Shown: piece by piece, positions 39,042-47,233 of the stretch
How the letters are laid out: every line of letters begins with the position of its first letter
Position numbering within the stretch: the stretch's first letter is position 1
Assembly (NCBI RefSeq): GCF_019357415.1
Contig: NZ_CP048410.1
Location: forward strand, 806,001-870,000
Length of the DNA stretch: 64,000 nucleotides
Direction of reading: 5' to 3'
Source of the DNA: Gramella sp. MT6
GTDB lineage: Bacteria; Bacteroidota; Bacteroidia; Flavobacteriales; Flavobacteriaceae
The notes under the pieces: generated by a model
What the model saw: the letters and a program-made list of their open reading frames with translations, nothing else
Told to the model about the DNA's origin: nothing
Database searches by the model: none
Position numbers and translations under genes: made by a program

Positions 39042-40076
39042 CTATTTCTCCTTTTCCTGGTTTGAAATCCCGTATTCAGCTACAAGATTATCGTATTCTT
39101 CCTTTGAAATTGTGATCATACAACCATGACGTACCTCTGCTGGCAGACTGTATTTATCCCAGTCACTAAAAAAAGTATAACCTGAAGCCTGAAACCATGG
39201 GCCGTTTAAATTATCTGCAATAGACAAACCGTAGGAAACACCGGGATACTGCTCGTAATACATATACCAGATATTACCGTCTGGAGAAGGTATAAGCGAC
39301 GGCGCTTCTCTAAAATTGGGACTTATTGGGTCCTGCGGAAGAGAATACGGCCCTAGCAACGAACCAGATCTGGCAATACGAATCGTTTTTCCAGTTGGCC
39401 AGTATAAAGTTGGATAGGTTTCATCTTTGAGAATGGCATAGTAAGTATCCTCAACTTTCCTGATGATCACATCTATAGTACCAAAATCCCAGTCAAAGAG
39501 TCGGTTTGGAGGACCTTCAAAATTTTTTAGGTCATCAGATAATACATATAAAGTTCGCTGACTCGCCCAATATCTTTCGGGATCTTCCTTGGTGCCTTCT
39601 TTATGAGGAGTATGCCAGGTCATTACGAATTTAGCAGAGGCCTCATCGTAGAATAATTTGGGTGCTCCAATTCTTTGTAAAGCTTCAGAATAACCTGGGG
39701 TCGCTTTCAAATCTGGGGTATAAACAGCATGTTTCTTCCAGTCAATTAGATTTTCAGAAACCCAGATATTGATATCTGGTGAAGAATCACTGGTATTTCC
39801 TGCTATATAATACCGGTTATCAGGCCCTCTTACAATATCAGGGTGTCCCTGATAGGATTCAAAAACGCGTTTCCCTTCATTCAGCTTTTGCCAGTGCAAA
39901 CCATCCTTACTCACCGAATAATAAAGTCGGCCGTAATCTTCGTGCGTCATATGCGCAAATAGGTAGGCTTCATTTTCAGCTTTTTCACCGGTCTTGATCT
40001 GACCAGGAGGATTTGGTTGCTGGCCCCAGATTAAAGTCGGAAACAATATTAAAATCAGTAAAAATCTTGTCATCAT
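39042..40076 (-). CDS. Five-bladed-propeller glycosidase, GH43-like
   Basis: A 344-residue exported protein with signal MMTRFLLILILFPTLIWGQQ. The repeats GRLYYSVSKDGLHWQKLNEG, GHPDIVRGPDNRYYIAG and INIWVSENLIDWKKH show a GH43-like or GH117-like propeller with a base-type Asp in GHPDIV and possible acid-type residues in REAPSLIPSPDG. It is more distant from the other GH43 genes here. It starts 3 bases after the beta-helix gene's neighbour and belongs to the same row. Activity not assignable. Confidence 0.7.
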   Translation of the reverse strand: MMTRFLLILILFPTLIWGQQPNPPGQIKTGEKAENEAYLFAHMTHEDYGRLYYSVSKDGLHWQKLNEGKRVFESYQGHPDIVRGPDNRYYIAGNTSDSSPDINIWVSENLIDWKKHAVYTPDLKATPGYSEALQRIGAPKLFYDEASAKFVMTWHTPHKEGTKEDPERYWASQRTLYVLSDDLKNFEGPPNRLFDWDFGTIDVIIRKVEDTYYAILKDETYPTLYWPTGKTIRIARSGSLLGPYSLPQDPISPNFREAPSLIPSPDGNIWYMYYEQYPGVSYGLSIADNLNGPWFQASGYTFFSDWDKYSLPAEVRHGCMITISKEEYDNLVAEYGISNQEKEK

Positions 40077-40082
40077 AAAATT

Positions 40083-41060
40083 TTAGGTTTGGCATTGCCA
40101 TTTAACATCTTCAGCTCCGTTATTTTCAAAAACATTATCCTGTAATCCCAAATTGGTTACAGGGTAGTTACAATTTCGCAGAAAAACTCCGTGAAGTGAG
40201 TTATTCCGAAAAGTGGAATTCCATATTCTGCAACCATCGTCAGGGCCTACATTATTCTGAAAAGTTATTCCAGACTTTTCGAACAAAGTTCCTTCAATAA
40301 GGCAGTTATCAATTAAAGCTCCGTTGGAGTCATCGATACCAATACCGCCAACTCCTCCTGCTTTTGCATTGTTTCCAGAAAAACTTGAATCTTTAACTAT
40401 ACAATTGTGACTACCAATATCTATAGTTAATCCTTCTGCTCCATTGCCAGATGCACTAACCTCGTGAAATTCATTGTCTGCGGAATCATTTTGAGAAAAA
40501 CCAACCATCCTGTTATTGTCTGCTCTGGAGTTTCGAATAATATTGAGAAATGCATTATCAAAAATAAAACCTCCCGATTTCACATCATCGTTGCCGCAGT
40601 TATGTAAGTATATATTCTCGAACAGATTGTTATTGGTTTTAATAATAATTCCAGGACCTCCTAAGCCCCTGCCATCCAGTTCAAAATTTTTCATTACCAC
40701 GCTATCTGAATCAATCCAGAAGGCTACAATATCCTCAGAATATCCGTTGTGTTTTTCAACAACAGTGTTTTCAGCATCTTCCCCTATTATTATTATTGGT
40801 TTATTAAAGAAAACTGTAGTAGAAACTCTATGGGTACCGGAGCTTAAAGTAATCGTATCTCCTTTTCTGGCACGATCCACAACTGCCTGAATACTATTAT
40901 CACTCGGTGCATTAATAAAGTGATTACGTGTATATTCGATTTGCTCTTCCTTCACCTCTTCTCCTCCTATCACTCCACCCTCATCAGAATCTTTACTACA
41001 TGAAAAGGACAAGGTTAAAAGCATTAGAAATAGAAAGTTTCTATACAATATAATTTTCAT
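40083..41060 (-). CDS. Right-handed parallel beta-helix lipoprotein
   Basis: A 325-residue lipoprotein (lipobox LSFSC, Cys 21). From residue 45 it has a beta-helix of the pectate-lyase-like or DUF1565/NosD kind: IQAVVDRARKGDTITLSSG as N-cap and repeated N-rich turns (NNNLFENIYLHNCGNDDV, NSRADNNRMVGFSQND, SSFSGNNAKAGG). It may be a polysaccharide lyase, a sugar-binding protein or a hydrolase. No catalytic residue can be named with confidence. Its place among GH genes supports a glycan role. Confidence 0.75.
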   Translation of the reverse strand: MKIILYRNFLFLMLLTLSFSCSKDSDEGGVIGGEEVKEEQIEYTRNHFINAPSDNSIQAVVDRARKGDTITLSSGTHRVSTTVFFNKPIIIIGEDAENTVVEKHNGYSEDIVAFWIDSDSVVMKNFELDGRGLGGPGIIIKTNNNLFENIYLHNCGNDDVKSGGFIFDNAFLNIIRNSRADNNRMVGFSQNDSADNEFHEVSASGNGAEGLTIDIGSHNCIVKDSSFSGNNAKAGGVGGIGIDDSNGALIDNCLIEGTLFEKSGITFQNNVGPDDGCRIWNSTFRNNSLHGVFLRNCNYPVTNLGLQDNVFENNGAEDVKWQCQT

Positions 41061-41062
41061 TC

Positions 41063-42250
41063 TTATTTGCTATTTACAGCATTAGCCTCTTCGGTTAATT
41101 TTTTGATGAGTTCTACTTCAGATTCTTTGTACGGTCTACCATCTGTGTGAAAAACTTCATGAAACCAAACATCAGGTTCTGCGGTATATGTTTTTGTCCA
41201 GCTATCCCACGGATATTTCGTTTGAGTTTTACCATCTACGAATCCCCAGTTATACATACCAACTCTGTATTCCTTTGCTATTGGTAAGAAACCTTCAAAC
41301 GTACTTCCGTTTGGTCTGGCCATATATTCTGTACACAGAATTGGTTTTCCATAGCGCTGTAGTTCCTTAATATTCTTTTCAAAATCTTCGGGCTTATTAT
41401 AGTTATGGAAGGTTATAATATCAGACTGTTCCAACTGCATCTTATGTATGGGTTCCATATTATCTGGATTGCTCCAGTCTCCTATCCAAACTCCTGAAGT
41501 TAAAGGCTGGCTGGGATTTACAGATCTTGCCCAGGAAAATGCCTTTTCCAACAGTGGCATTACTAAATCTACTTTATTAGGAATTTCAACATCTTCGTAC
41601 GACGGGCCGGTCATGTTATCGGGCTCATTCCATATATCCCATCCAAGTACCCGATCGTCATTTTTGAATTCGCCTACGGTTTCTTTCACATATTTCTCGA
41701 GGCGACCATATTGTGAACTGTCCTGAAGAACTTCCTGCCCCGGGCTTTGCACCCATCCCGAATTATGTACATGAGGTTTTGGATCTCTTTGCTCTCCTGC
41801 CTTTGGAAACGGATCCCAGCAAGAATCAAATAGCACAAAGAGAATTTTCATATTATGATTATCTGCGATTTCCAGGAATTTATCCATTCTTTTATACAAA
41901 CCTTCAGCGTCATTTTTATGAAGAAGATCGTGTAAATAGACACGCATGGTATTCATCCCAATATCTTCTGCCCACCCAAGTTCCTTATCAATCGTTTCAG
42001 GATCAAAAGTTTCAGCCTGCCACATTTCTAACTGATTGATCGCGGTACTGGGATTGAAATTAGCACCTACCAGCCAGGGTTGTTCATCATACCATGAATT
42101 GGCTTTTTCTTTTGTCCAAATCTCACGGACTTTAGATGTTTCAGCAGGTTCATTTTTATTTAACGCCTTTCCATCATTATTCCCTGATTCTTTACAGGCA
42201 AATAATGCGCAAAGCATAAGAATGGATAAGAAGAAATTTATCTTTTTCAT
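41063..42250 (-). CDS. Clan-A TIM-barrel glycosidase lipoprotein (GH5-like, paralogue 2)
   Basis: A 395-residue lipoprotein (lipobox LFAC, Cys 19). The catalytic part begins GANFNPSTAINQLEMWQAE and has acid/base Glu 209 in WDIWNEPDN and nucleophile Glu 308 in CTEYMARPN. It is the surface-anchored partner of the soluble enzyme at 35905-36960, with which it shares the barrel start and the FDPETID-EL-W/Y segment. It is the first enzyme gene after susD, behind a strong hairpin at 42267-42302. Confidence 0.83.
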   Translation of the reverse strand: MKKINFFLSILMLCALFACKESGNNDGKALNKNEPAETSKVREIWTKEKANSWYDEQPWLVGANFNPSTAINQLEMWQAETFDPETIDKELGWAEDIGMNTMRVYLHDLLHKNDAEGLYKRMDKFLEIADNHNMKILFVLFDSCWDPFPKAGEQRDPKPHVHNSGWVQSPGQEVLQDSSQYGRLEKYVKETVGEFKNDDRVLGWDIWNEPDNMTGPSYEDVEIPNKVDLVMPLLEKAFSWARSVNPSQPLTSGVWIGDWSNPDNMEPIHKMQLEQSDIITFHNYNKPEDFEKNIKELQRYGKPILCTEYMARPNGSTFEGFLPIAKEYRVGMYNWGFVDGKTQTKYPWDSWTKTYTAEPDVWFHEVFHTDGRPYKESEVELIKKLTEEANAVNSK

Positions 42251-42266
42251 CTTCTGTTTTTTAAAT

Positions 42267-42302
42267 ATTCCCTGGAGTAGCTAATTCAAAACTCCAGGGA
42301 AT
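42267..42302 (-). terminator. Strong hairpin between susD and the enzyme genes
   Basis: ATTCCCTGGAGT and ACTCCAGGGAAT form a perfect 12-bp inverted repeat with a 12-base loop, followed on the minus strand by TTTAAAAAA rather than a pure T-run. It starts 6 bases after the susD stop. Such hairpins may lower read-through or protect the susCD transcript from decay, giving more SusCD than enzyme. Confidence 0.7.
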
Positions 42303-42307
42303 TTCTA

Positions 42308-43840
42308 TTAATATTGAGGGTTCTGTTCAAGATTAGGATTGTTCTCTACTTCAACCTGCGGTATGGGTAGTCTTATATTTTTCCCTACCTCGAAATTGTT
42401 AAAATCGGGATCTCTTTGTGCGATCTCATCAACACTTTCTTGAGAGTCAAGATCTCCCCATCTTTTCAAATCTTCCCATCTAACGCTTTCCCCTGAAAGT
42501 TCAAGAACTCTTTCAATTTTTAGGCGATCCAGAAAAGCATCTGCATTATTTCCAATTTCAGGGTAAGCTTCAGCTAATGGAGCCATATTAGCTCGGGCTC
42601 TAACCATATCTACATATTGATATGCATCTGCCGTCATTCCCAACTCATTCAATACTTCCGCATAGCGTAATAAAATATCAGCATAACGAATCAATCTCCA
42701 GTTTACTTCTGAATAGTAATCTTCATTATCTCTTTTATAATCCCTTGCTCCTTTCCTGAACCAGGCTTCATCTTCTCCCCATTCCCAATCTCTTCCATAG
42801 GTCTTATCTCCGAAATCTTCGAAAAGACTAGGGTAAAATAATGAGTGTTGTAATCTTGGATCAATCTCACCATCTACGGTTGATTCTTGCTTAAAAGCAT
42901 CTACCAGCCAGAATCTGGCCTGCCCATCAGACCATCCAATACCTCGGGGAGCAAAAAATTGTGCTCTAGTGCTGGAAACAGCCGCATTAGGCCCTTCATC
43001 TGTACCTCCTCTTCGCTGATCTCCGAACTGGATCTCAAAAACAGATTCCGCATTATTTTCATTGAGATCGGTAAAATTATCTTTGTAATTACCTACAAGG
43101 CTATAATTTGCTCCTTCACCAACAACCAGAAAATCCAGTGCAGTTTTTGCTTCTTCCCATCTGTGCTGTTGCATATAAACTTTAGCCAGCATGGCTTTTG
43201 CAGCTCCTTTGGTGGGTCTTCCAGTATTTTGTGCGTCCCATTGTATAGGGAGATCTGCGAAGGCTTCATTTAAATCCTGTTCAACCTGTGCAAACACTTC
43301 TTCTTGAGATACCTGCTGTGGAAGATCTGATGGTGTTGATGGTTCTAAAACCAGCGGGATATTTTCCCATAACAATCCGGCATAATAGTAATGCAGTGCT
43401 CTTAAAAATTTTGCTTCGGCTAAAATCTGCTGTTTCCTATTGCTGTCTGAAAACTCAATGTCTGGAACATACGCCAATACCTGGTTTGCTCTGAAAATTG
43501 CTTTGTATGAATCTCTCCAGGTTACTGCATTTCCTTCCCAGAAATTATAATTGATATAATTAAATCTTGTCCAGTCGGCCAGTTCTACCCACGGACTCTG
43601 ACTAAAGCCTTCATCTGAAGTTAGATCCAGACGGAAATAAAGCCATCGTGACCATAAGCCATCCTTGTAGAACATTGCGTAAATAGAGTTCACACCAAGT
43701 TCTGCATCATTCGGCGTTACCCAGAATTGATCTGTGGTAAGCGCATTTGGGTTATCAAGATTGAGTTCTTCCTCGTTACAACTTGAGAAACTTAGAAAGA
43801 TACCAATCATTGCTGTTATTAATACTATTTTTTTCATCAT
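42308..43840 (-). CDS. susD: SusD/RagB-family glycan-binding lipoprotein
   Basis: A surface lipoprotein of about 510 residues that captures glycan for the SusC channel. Signal MMKKIVLITAMIGIFLSFSSC with the lipobox FSSC, then NEEELNLDNPN. Helical TPR-like segments follow (ILAEAKFLRALHYYYAGLLWENIPLVLEP) and the characteristic WRLIRYADILLRYAEVLNELG and C-terminal NLEQNPQY. The start is taken at 43840, one of two adjacent ATGs 14 bases after the susC stop; an upstream ATG at 43864 would overlap susC. Confidence 0.95.
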   Translation of the reverse strand: MMKKIVLITAMIGIFLSFSSCNEEELNLDNPNALTTDQFWVTPNDAELGVNSIYAMFYKDGLWSRWLYFRLDLTSDEGFSQSPWVELADWTRFNYINYNFWEGNAVTWRDSYKAIFRANQVLAYVPDIEFSDSNRKQQILAEAKFLRALHYYYAGLLWENIPLVLEPSTPSDLPQQVSQEEVFAQVEQDLNEAFADLPIQWDAQNTGRPTKGAAKAMLAKVYMQQHRWEEAKTALDFLVVGEGANYSLVGNYKDNFTDLNENNAESVFEIQFGDQRRGGTDEGPNAAVSSTRAQFFAPRGIGWSDGQARFWLVDAFKQESTVDGEIDPRLQHSLFYPSLFEDFGDKTYGRDWEWGEDEAWFRKGARDYKRDNEDYYSEVNWRLIRYADILLRYAEVLNELGMTADAYQYVDMVRARANMAPLAEAYPEIGNNADAFLDRLKIERVLELSGESVRWEDLKRWGDLDSQESVDEIAQRDPDFNNFEVGKNIRLPIPQVEVENNPNLEQNPQY

Positions 43841-43853
43841 GAATACGTTTAAT

Positions 43854-46800
43854 TTAGAAACCAATTTCTACTCCTAAAGAATAATTTTGAACATTTGGAT
43901 AGGAACCAAAGTCAACACCTCTCTGAAAAATATTAGGATTACTAAACTCCGGGTCCAGCCCTTGGTAATCTGTGATCGTAATAATATTTTGAGCTGAAAG
44001 ACTAATTCTTGCCTTATCAAAGCCAATTCTTTTTAATGCAGTTTCTGGAATATTATATCCTATACCCACATACTTTAATCGTACAAAACTGCCATCTTCC
44101 AGCCACCTGTCTGAATCCCCTCTTGAATTAAGAGTCGTTCCTCTAACAATCCTAGGAAAATCGGTGTTCGGGTTTTCAGGAGTCCATGGCTGAATTCCTG
44201 AGCGATAGTTACTATCATCATCAAATCTGTCTACAACACTTCTGAAACCGTTATAAACTTCAGCTCCAAAAGAACCAATCCAGTTCATGGAAAAATCGAA
44301 ATTTTTATACTGTGCACTGGCATTAAAACCCATCTCAAAGTCTGGCCACGGACTGCTCACTACAGTTTTATCTGCATTAGTAATCTGTCCGTCATCATTT
44401 ACATCCTTAAACCTGATATCTCCGGGTAATGCATTTGGCTGAATAACATCTCCTTCAGAATTAGTATAATTGTTTATTTCTTCCTGGCTCTGAAACAAGC
44501 CATCAGTCTGCAGAACGTACCACATACCTACAGGTTCTCCTGATCTTGTAATCGTATTTCCCTGAATACTTTCATTTAACCCGTTTCCTAGTGAAACAAG
44601 TTCATTTCTTAATCTCGTGAAGTTAACCGTGGCATTATAACTAAAGTCGTCATTAACTTGTTCACGATAAGAGGCACTTAACTCAAAACCTCTGTTTTCA
44701 ACTGTAGCTGCGTTCGAAATAGGATTACCGCCATCATTTCCGGTTGAAAGCAGGATTGGAAATCCAAAAAGAACATCTTCAGTTTTGGCGATAAAATAAT
44801 CTCCTGTTAATTGCAGTTTATTATCTAGAAGCCCCATATCAAACCCGATATTGGTCTGCTTCAGAGTTTCCCATCTTAATTCTGAATTGGCAAGTCTCAC
44901 CTGGGTTGCAGAAGGGTAAAGGGTTTGACCATCACCAAGTACGATCGCTCCAAATGTGTTGATGAAGCCCTGATACTCGTAATTTCCAATATTACCACTA
45001 CCAAGTTCACCATAACTGGCTCTTAGTTTAAGATCACTAATGGTTTCAGAATTGAAAAAACTTTCATTACTCAAACGCCATCCAAGGGATACAGATGGAA
45101 AGTTTGACCATTTATTTGCATCACTAAATCTAGAAGATCCATCTCTACGAAGCACGGCATTTAAGAGATATCTATCATCAAAATTATATTCCAATCTACC
45201 TAAATATGAAAGTAAAAGCGATTCATTTCTAAATCCTCCAACCTGCGCCTGATCCCCAAGGTCAAGTACATCAAAGTATTCTCCCGTATTAGGATTTATA
45301 AGAAGGTTTCTTTTTAAACCATTTATCTGTTCATACTTATCTTTTTGATAAGTAGTACCTACTAGAAGTGATAGATTATGTTTTCCAAACTCCTTTTTAA
45401 AGGTTAATGTATTTTCAAAAAGTATGGTTTCAGATTGAGCCCTGTTTTGATTTGTAAAAGAAGGTTCGTAAGGTTGATTAAGTGTCCAGTTTCCTTCTCT
45501 TCTTAGGTATAGGTATTCGTCGAAACTTGTCTCATACCCAAAATTAAAACGATAATTAAGCCACGGAAAAGGATCTATTTCTGCCCAGACATTACCTCTT
45601 ATTCTGAAATTTTCAGTTTCCTGATCAATGAGATTTGCCAGCGCTACTGGATTTGCGGCAAAAACATTAGCTACTCCAGATTTACCGTAACCATATCCTC
45701 CTGGATTATCTTCGTCGTAAACAGGAATTGTTGGAAACAATCTTACTACATCAAAAAATGGATTCCCTCTAAAACCATCAGATCCACCAATTTCATCTGT
45801 TTTTGAGTTAGATAAAGCCAGATTCTCTCCAATACTAAAAATGCCTTTTTCTCCACTGGAATTAACTCTAAAAGAAATTCTGTCAAAATCTGTAGATATT
45901 ACAGTTCCCTTATTTCCAAAATAGTTCCCTGAGATAAAGTAAGAAGAATTTTCACCTCCTCCAGAGAAACTCACATTCTGATCCTGTATCAAACCCGTCC
46001 TGAATACTTCTTCCTGCCAGTCTGTATTCACACTTAAATCCAGTTCCTGCCTGGGAACTCCTCCATTGTCATAAGCCATATTATTCAATCGAACGAATTC
46101 CTCCTGGCTGGCAAGGTCATATCTTGGTATTTCTGTAACACTCATCTTCGAGCTTACTGTAACTTTTAGAGGTCCTTGCTTACCTTTTTTGGTTGTGATA
46201 ATGATTACCCCGTTGGCTGCTCGAGATCCATATATAGCAGCAGCAGCAGCATCTTTCAAAATTTGAATAGATTCAATATCATTTGGGTTAAAATCCCGGT
46301 TAGCCGTAGTAACCAAACCATCTATGACATATAATGGATTAGAACCCTGCAGGTTTTTCAAACCTCGGATCTCAATTCTGGCTTCCTGACCCGGTTGTCC
46401 TCCTCCTCGAACATTAACACCGGAAGCGAGGCCTTGTAAACTTTCGGCTACCGTGGTAGTTTGCCTTTTTGAGATTTGTTCAGAATCAACTACTGAAACA
46501 GCACTGGTAAGATCCTTTTTTTGCTGGGTACCATAACCAACTACTACCACCTCATCTAAAGCTGCTAGATCTTCCGCCAGATTAACATTAATTTCCGTCT
46601 GACCATTAATAGCAATTTCTCTCGTGGCATAACCTATATAACTAAATACAAGTGTACCATCGGCAGGCGCCGAAATTGTGTAATTACCATTTATGTCTGC
46701 CGAGGTTCCTGTTGAGGTACCTTTTAGAATAACATTCACAAAAGGAATTGGTTCTCCTTCGGTCGTAGTTACTGTTCCCGTGATCTCAGAATTCTGTGCT

Positions 46801-46877
46801 TGCATAGATTGCAGGCTCAGCGTGAAGAAAATCAGGAAAACACTTAACTTAAATTCAAAACGTAATTTAGTTCTCAT
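43854..46877 (-). CDS. susC: SusC/RagA-family TonB-dependent transporter
   Basis: A 1007-residue outer-membrane transporter that imports oligosaccharides with SusD. After the signal (to SMQAQN) comes a carboxypeptidase-like repeat (residues 30-115: ITGTVTTTEGEPIPFVNVIL, ending VNLAEDLAALDEVVVVGYGTQ), then the plug domain (LQGLASGVNVRGGGQPGQ, YVIDGLVT, ILKDAAAAAIYGSRAANGVIIITTK) and a 22-strand beta-barrel ending LGVEIGF. It heads the PUL transcript; the divergent regulator gene lies 356 bases away. Confidence 0.96.
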   Translation of the reverse strand: MRTKLRFEFKLSVFLIFFTLSLQSMQAQNSEITGTVTTTEGEPIPFVNVILKGTSTGTSADINGNYTISAPADGTLVFSYIGYATREIAINGQTEINVNLAEDLAALDEVVVVGYGTQQKKDLTSAVSVVDSEQISKRQTTTVAESLQGLASGVNVRGGGQPGQEARIEIRGLKNLQGSNPLYVIDGLVTTANRDFNPNDIESIQILKDAAAAAIYGSRAANGVIIITTKKGKQGPLKVTVSSKMSVTEIPRYDLASQEEFVRLNNMAYDNGGVPRQELDLSVNTDWQEEVFRTGLIQDQNVSFSGGGENSSYFISGNYFGNKGTVISTDFDRISFRVNSSGEKGIFSIGENLALSNSKTDEIGGSDGFRGNPFFDVVRLFPTIPVYDEDNPGGYGYGKSGVANVFAANPVALANLIDQETENFRIRGNVWAEIDPFPWLNYRFNFGYETSFDEYLYLRREGNWTLNQPYEPSFTNQNRAQSETILFENTLTFKKEFGKHNLSLLVGTTYQKDKYEQINGLKRNLLINPNTGEYFDVLDLGDQAQVGGFRNESLLLSYLGRLEYNFDDRYLLNAVLRRDGSSRFSDANKWSNFPSVSLGWRLSNESFFNSETISDLKLRASYGELGSGNIGNYEYQGFINTFGAIVLGDGQTLYPSATQVRLANSELRWETLKQTNIGFDMGLLDNKLQLTGDYFIAKTEDVLFGFPILLSTGNDGGNPISNAATVENRGFELSASYREQVNDDFSYNATVNFTRLRNELVSLGNGLNESIQGNTITRSGEPVGMWYVLQTDGLFQSQEEINNYTNSEGDVIQPNALPGDIRFKDVNDDGQITNADKTVVSSPWPDFEMGFNASAQYKNFDFSMNWIGSFGAEVYNGFRSVVDRFDDDSNYRSGIQPWTPENPNTDFPRIVRGTTLNSRGDSDRWLEDGSFVRLKYVGIGYNIPETALKRIGFDKARISLSAQNIITITDYQGLDPEFSNPNIFQRGVDFGSYPNVQNYSLGVEIGF

Positions 46878-47233
46878 AGAATTCCATTTAGAAAATTTTA
46901 ATTATTAGTTAGTCAATTGAAACATATTGATGAAATAAGAATAGATAACCATTTCATTTTAATGCTACCACAATCATACATCATTATATATTTCGTAATT
47001 TCAAGTTTCATATTTTATGATATTGAAAATTTATATCGCAAATAATTATGAACTCATCGTTTATCAAAGTAGATTATTTTAATTCTATAAAGTGGAAAGA
47101 ATCCGTTTCAATATTTGAACAAATTGGTTCAACTTTAAGAAAAAGTTAATTTTAAATGCATTTTGAATCAAATTGTTGAATGATGACACACTTTGATTCT
47201 AAAGAGATGTGAAGAATTTTCGTGTTTTGTATT
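46878..47233. other. Divergent regulatory region between susC and the HTCS gene
   Basis: A 356-base AT-rich intergenic stretch that should hold two promoters. It contains an inverted repeat (47115-47132) but no clean TAnnTTTG box that I could pick out with confidence on either strand. Confidence 0.5.
47115..47132. promoter_or_regulatory. Inverted repeat TTGAAC-N6-GTTCAA
   Basis: Perfect 6-bp arms with a 6-base spacer, 101 bases before the HTCS ATG and 238 before the susC ATG. It is a candidate binding site for the hybrid regulator, the LacI repressor or another dimer. Confidence 0.4.
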
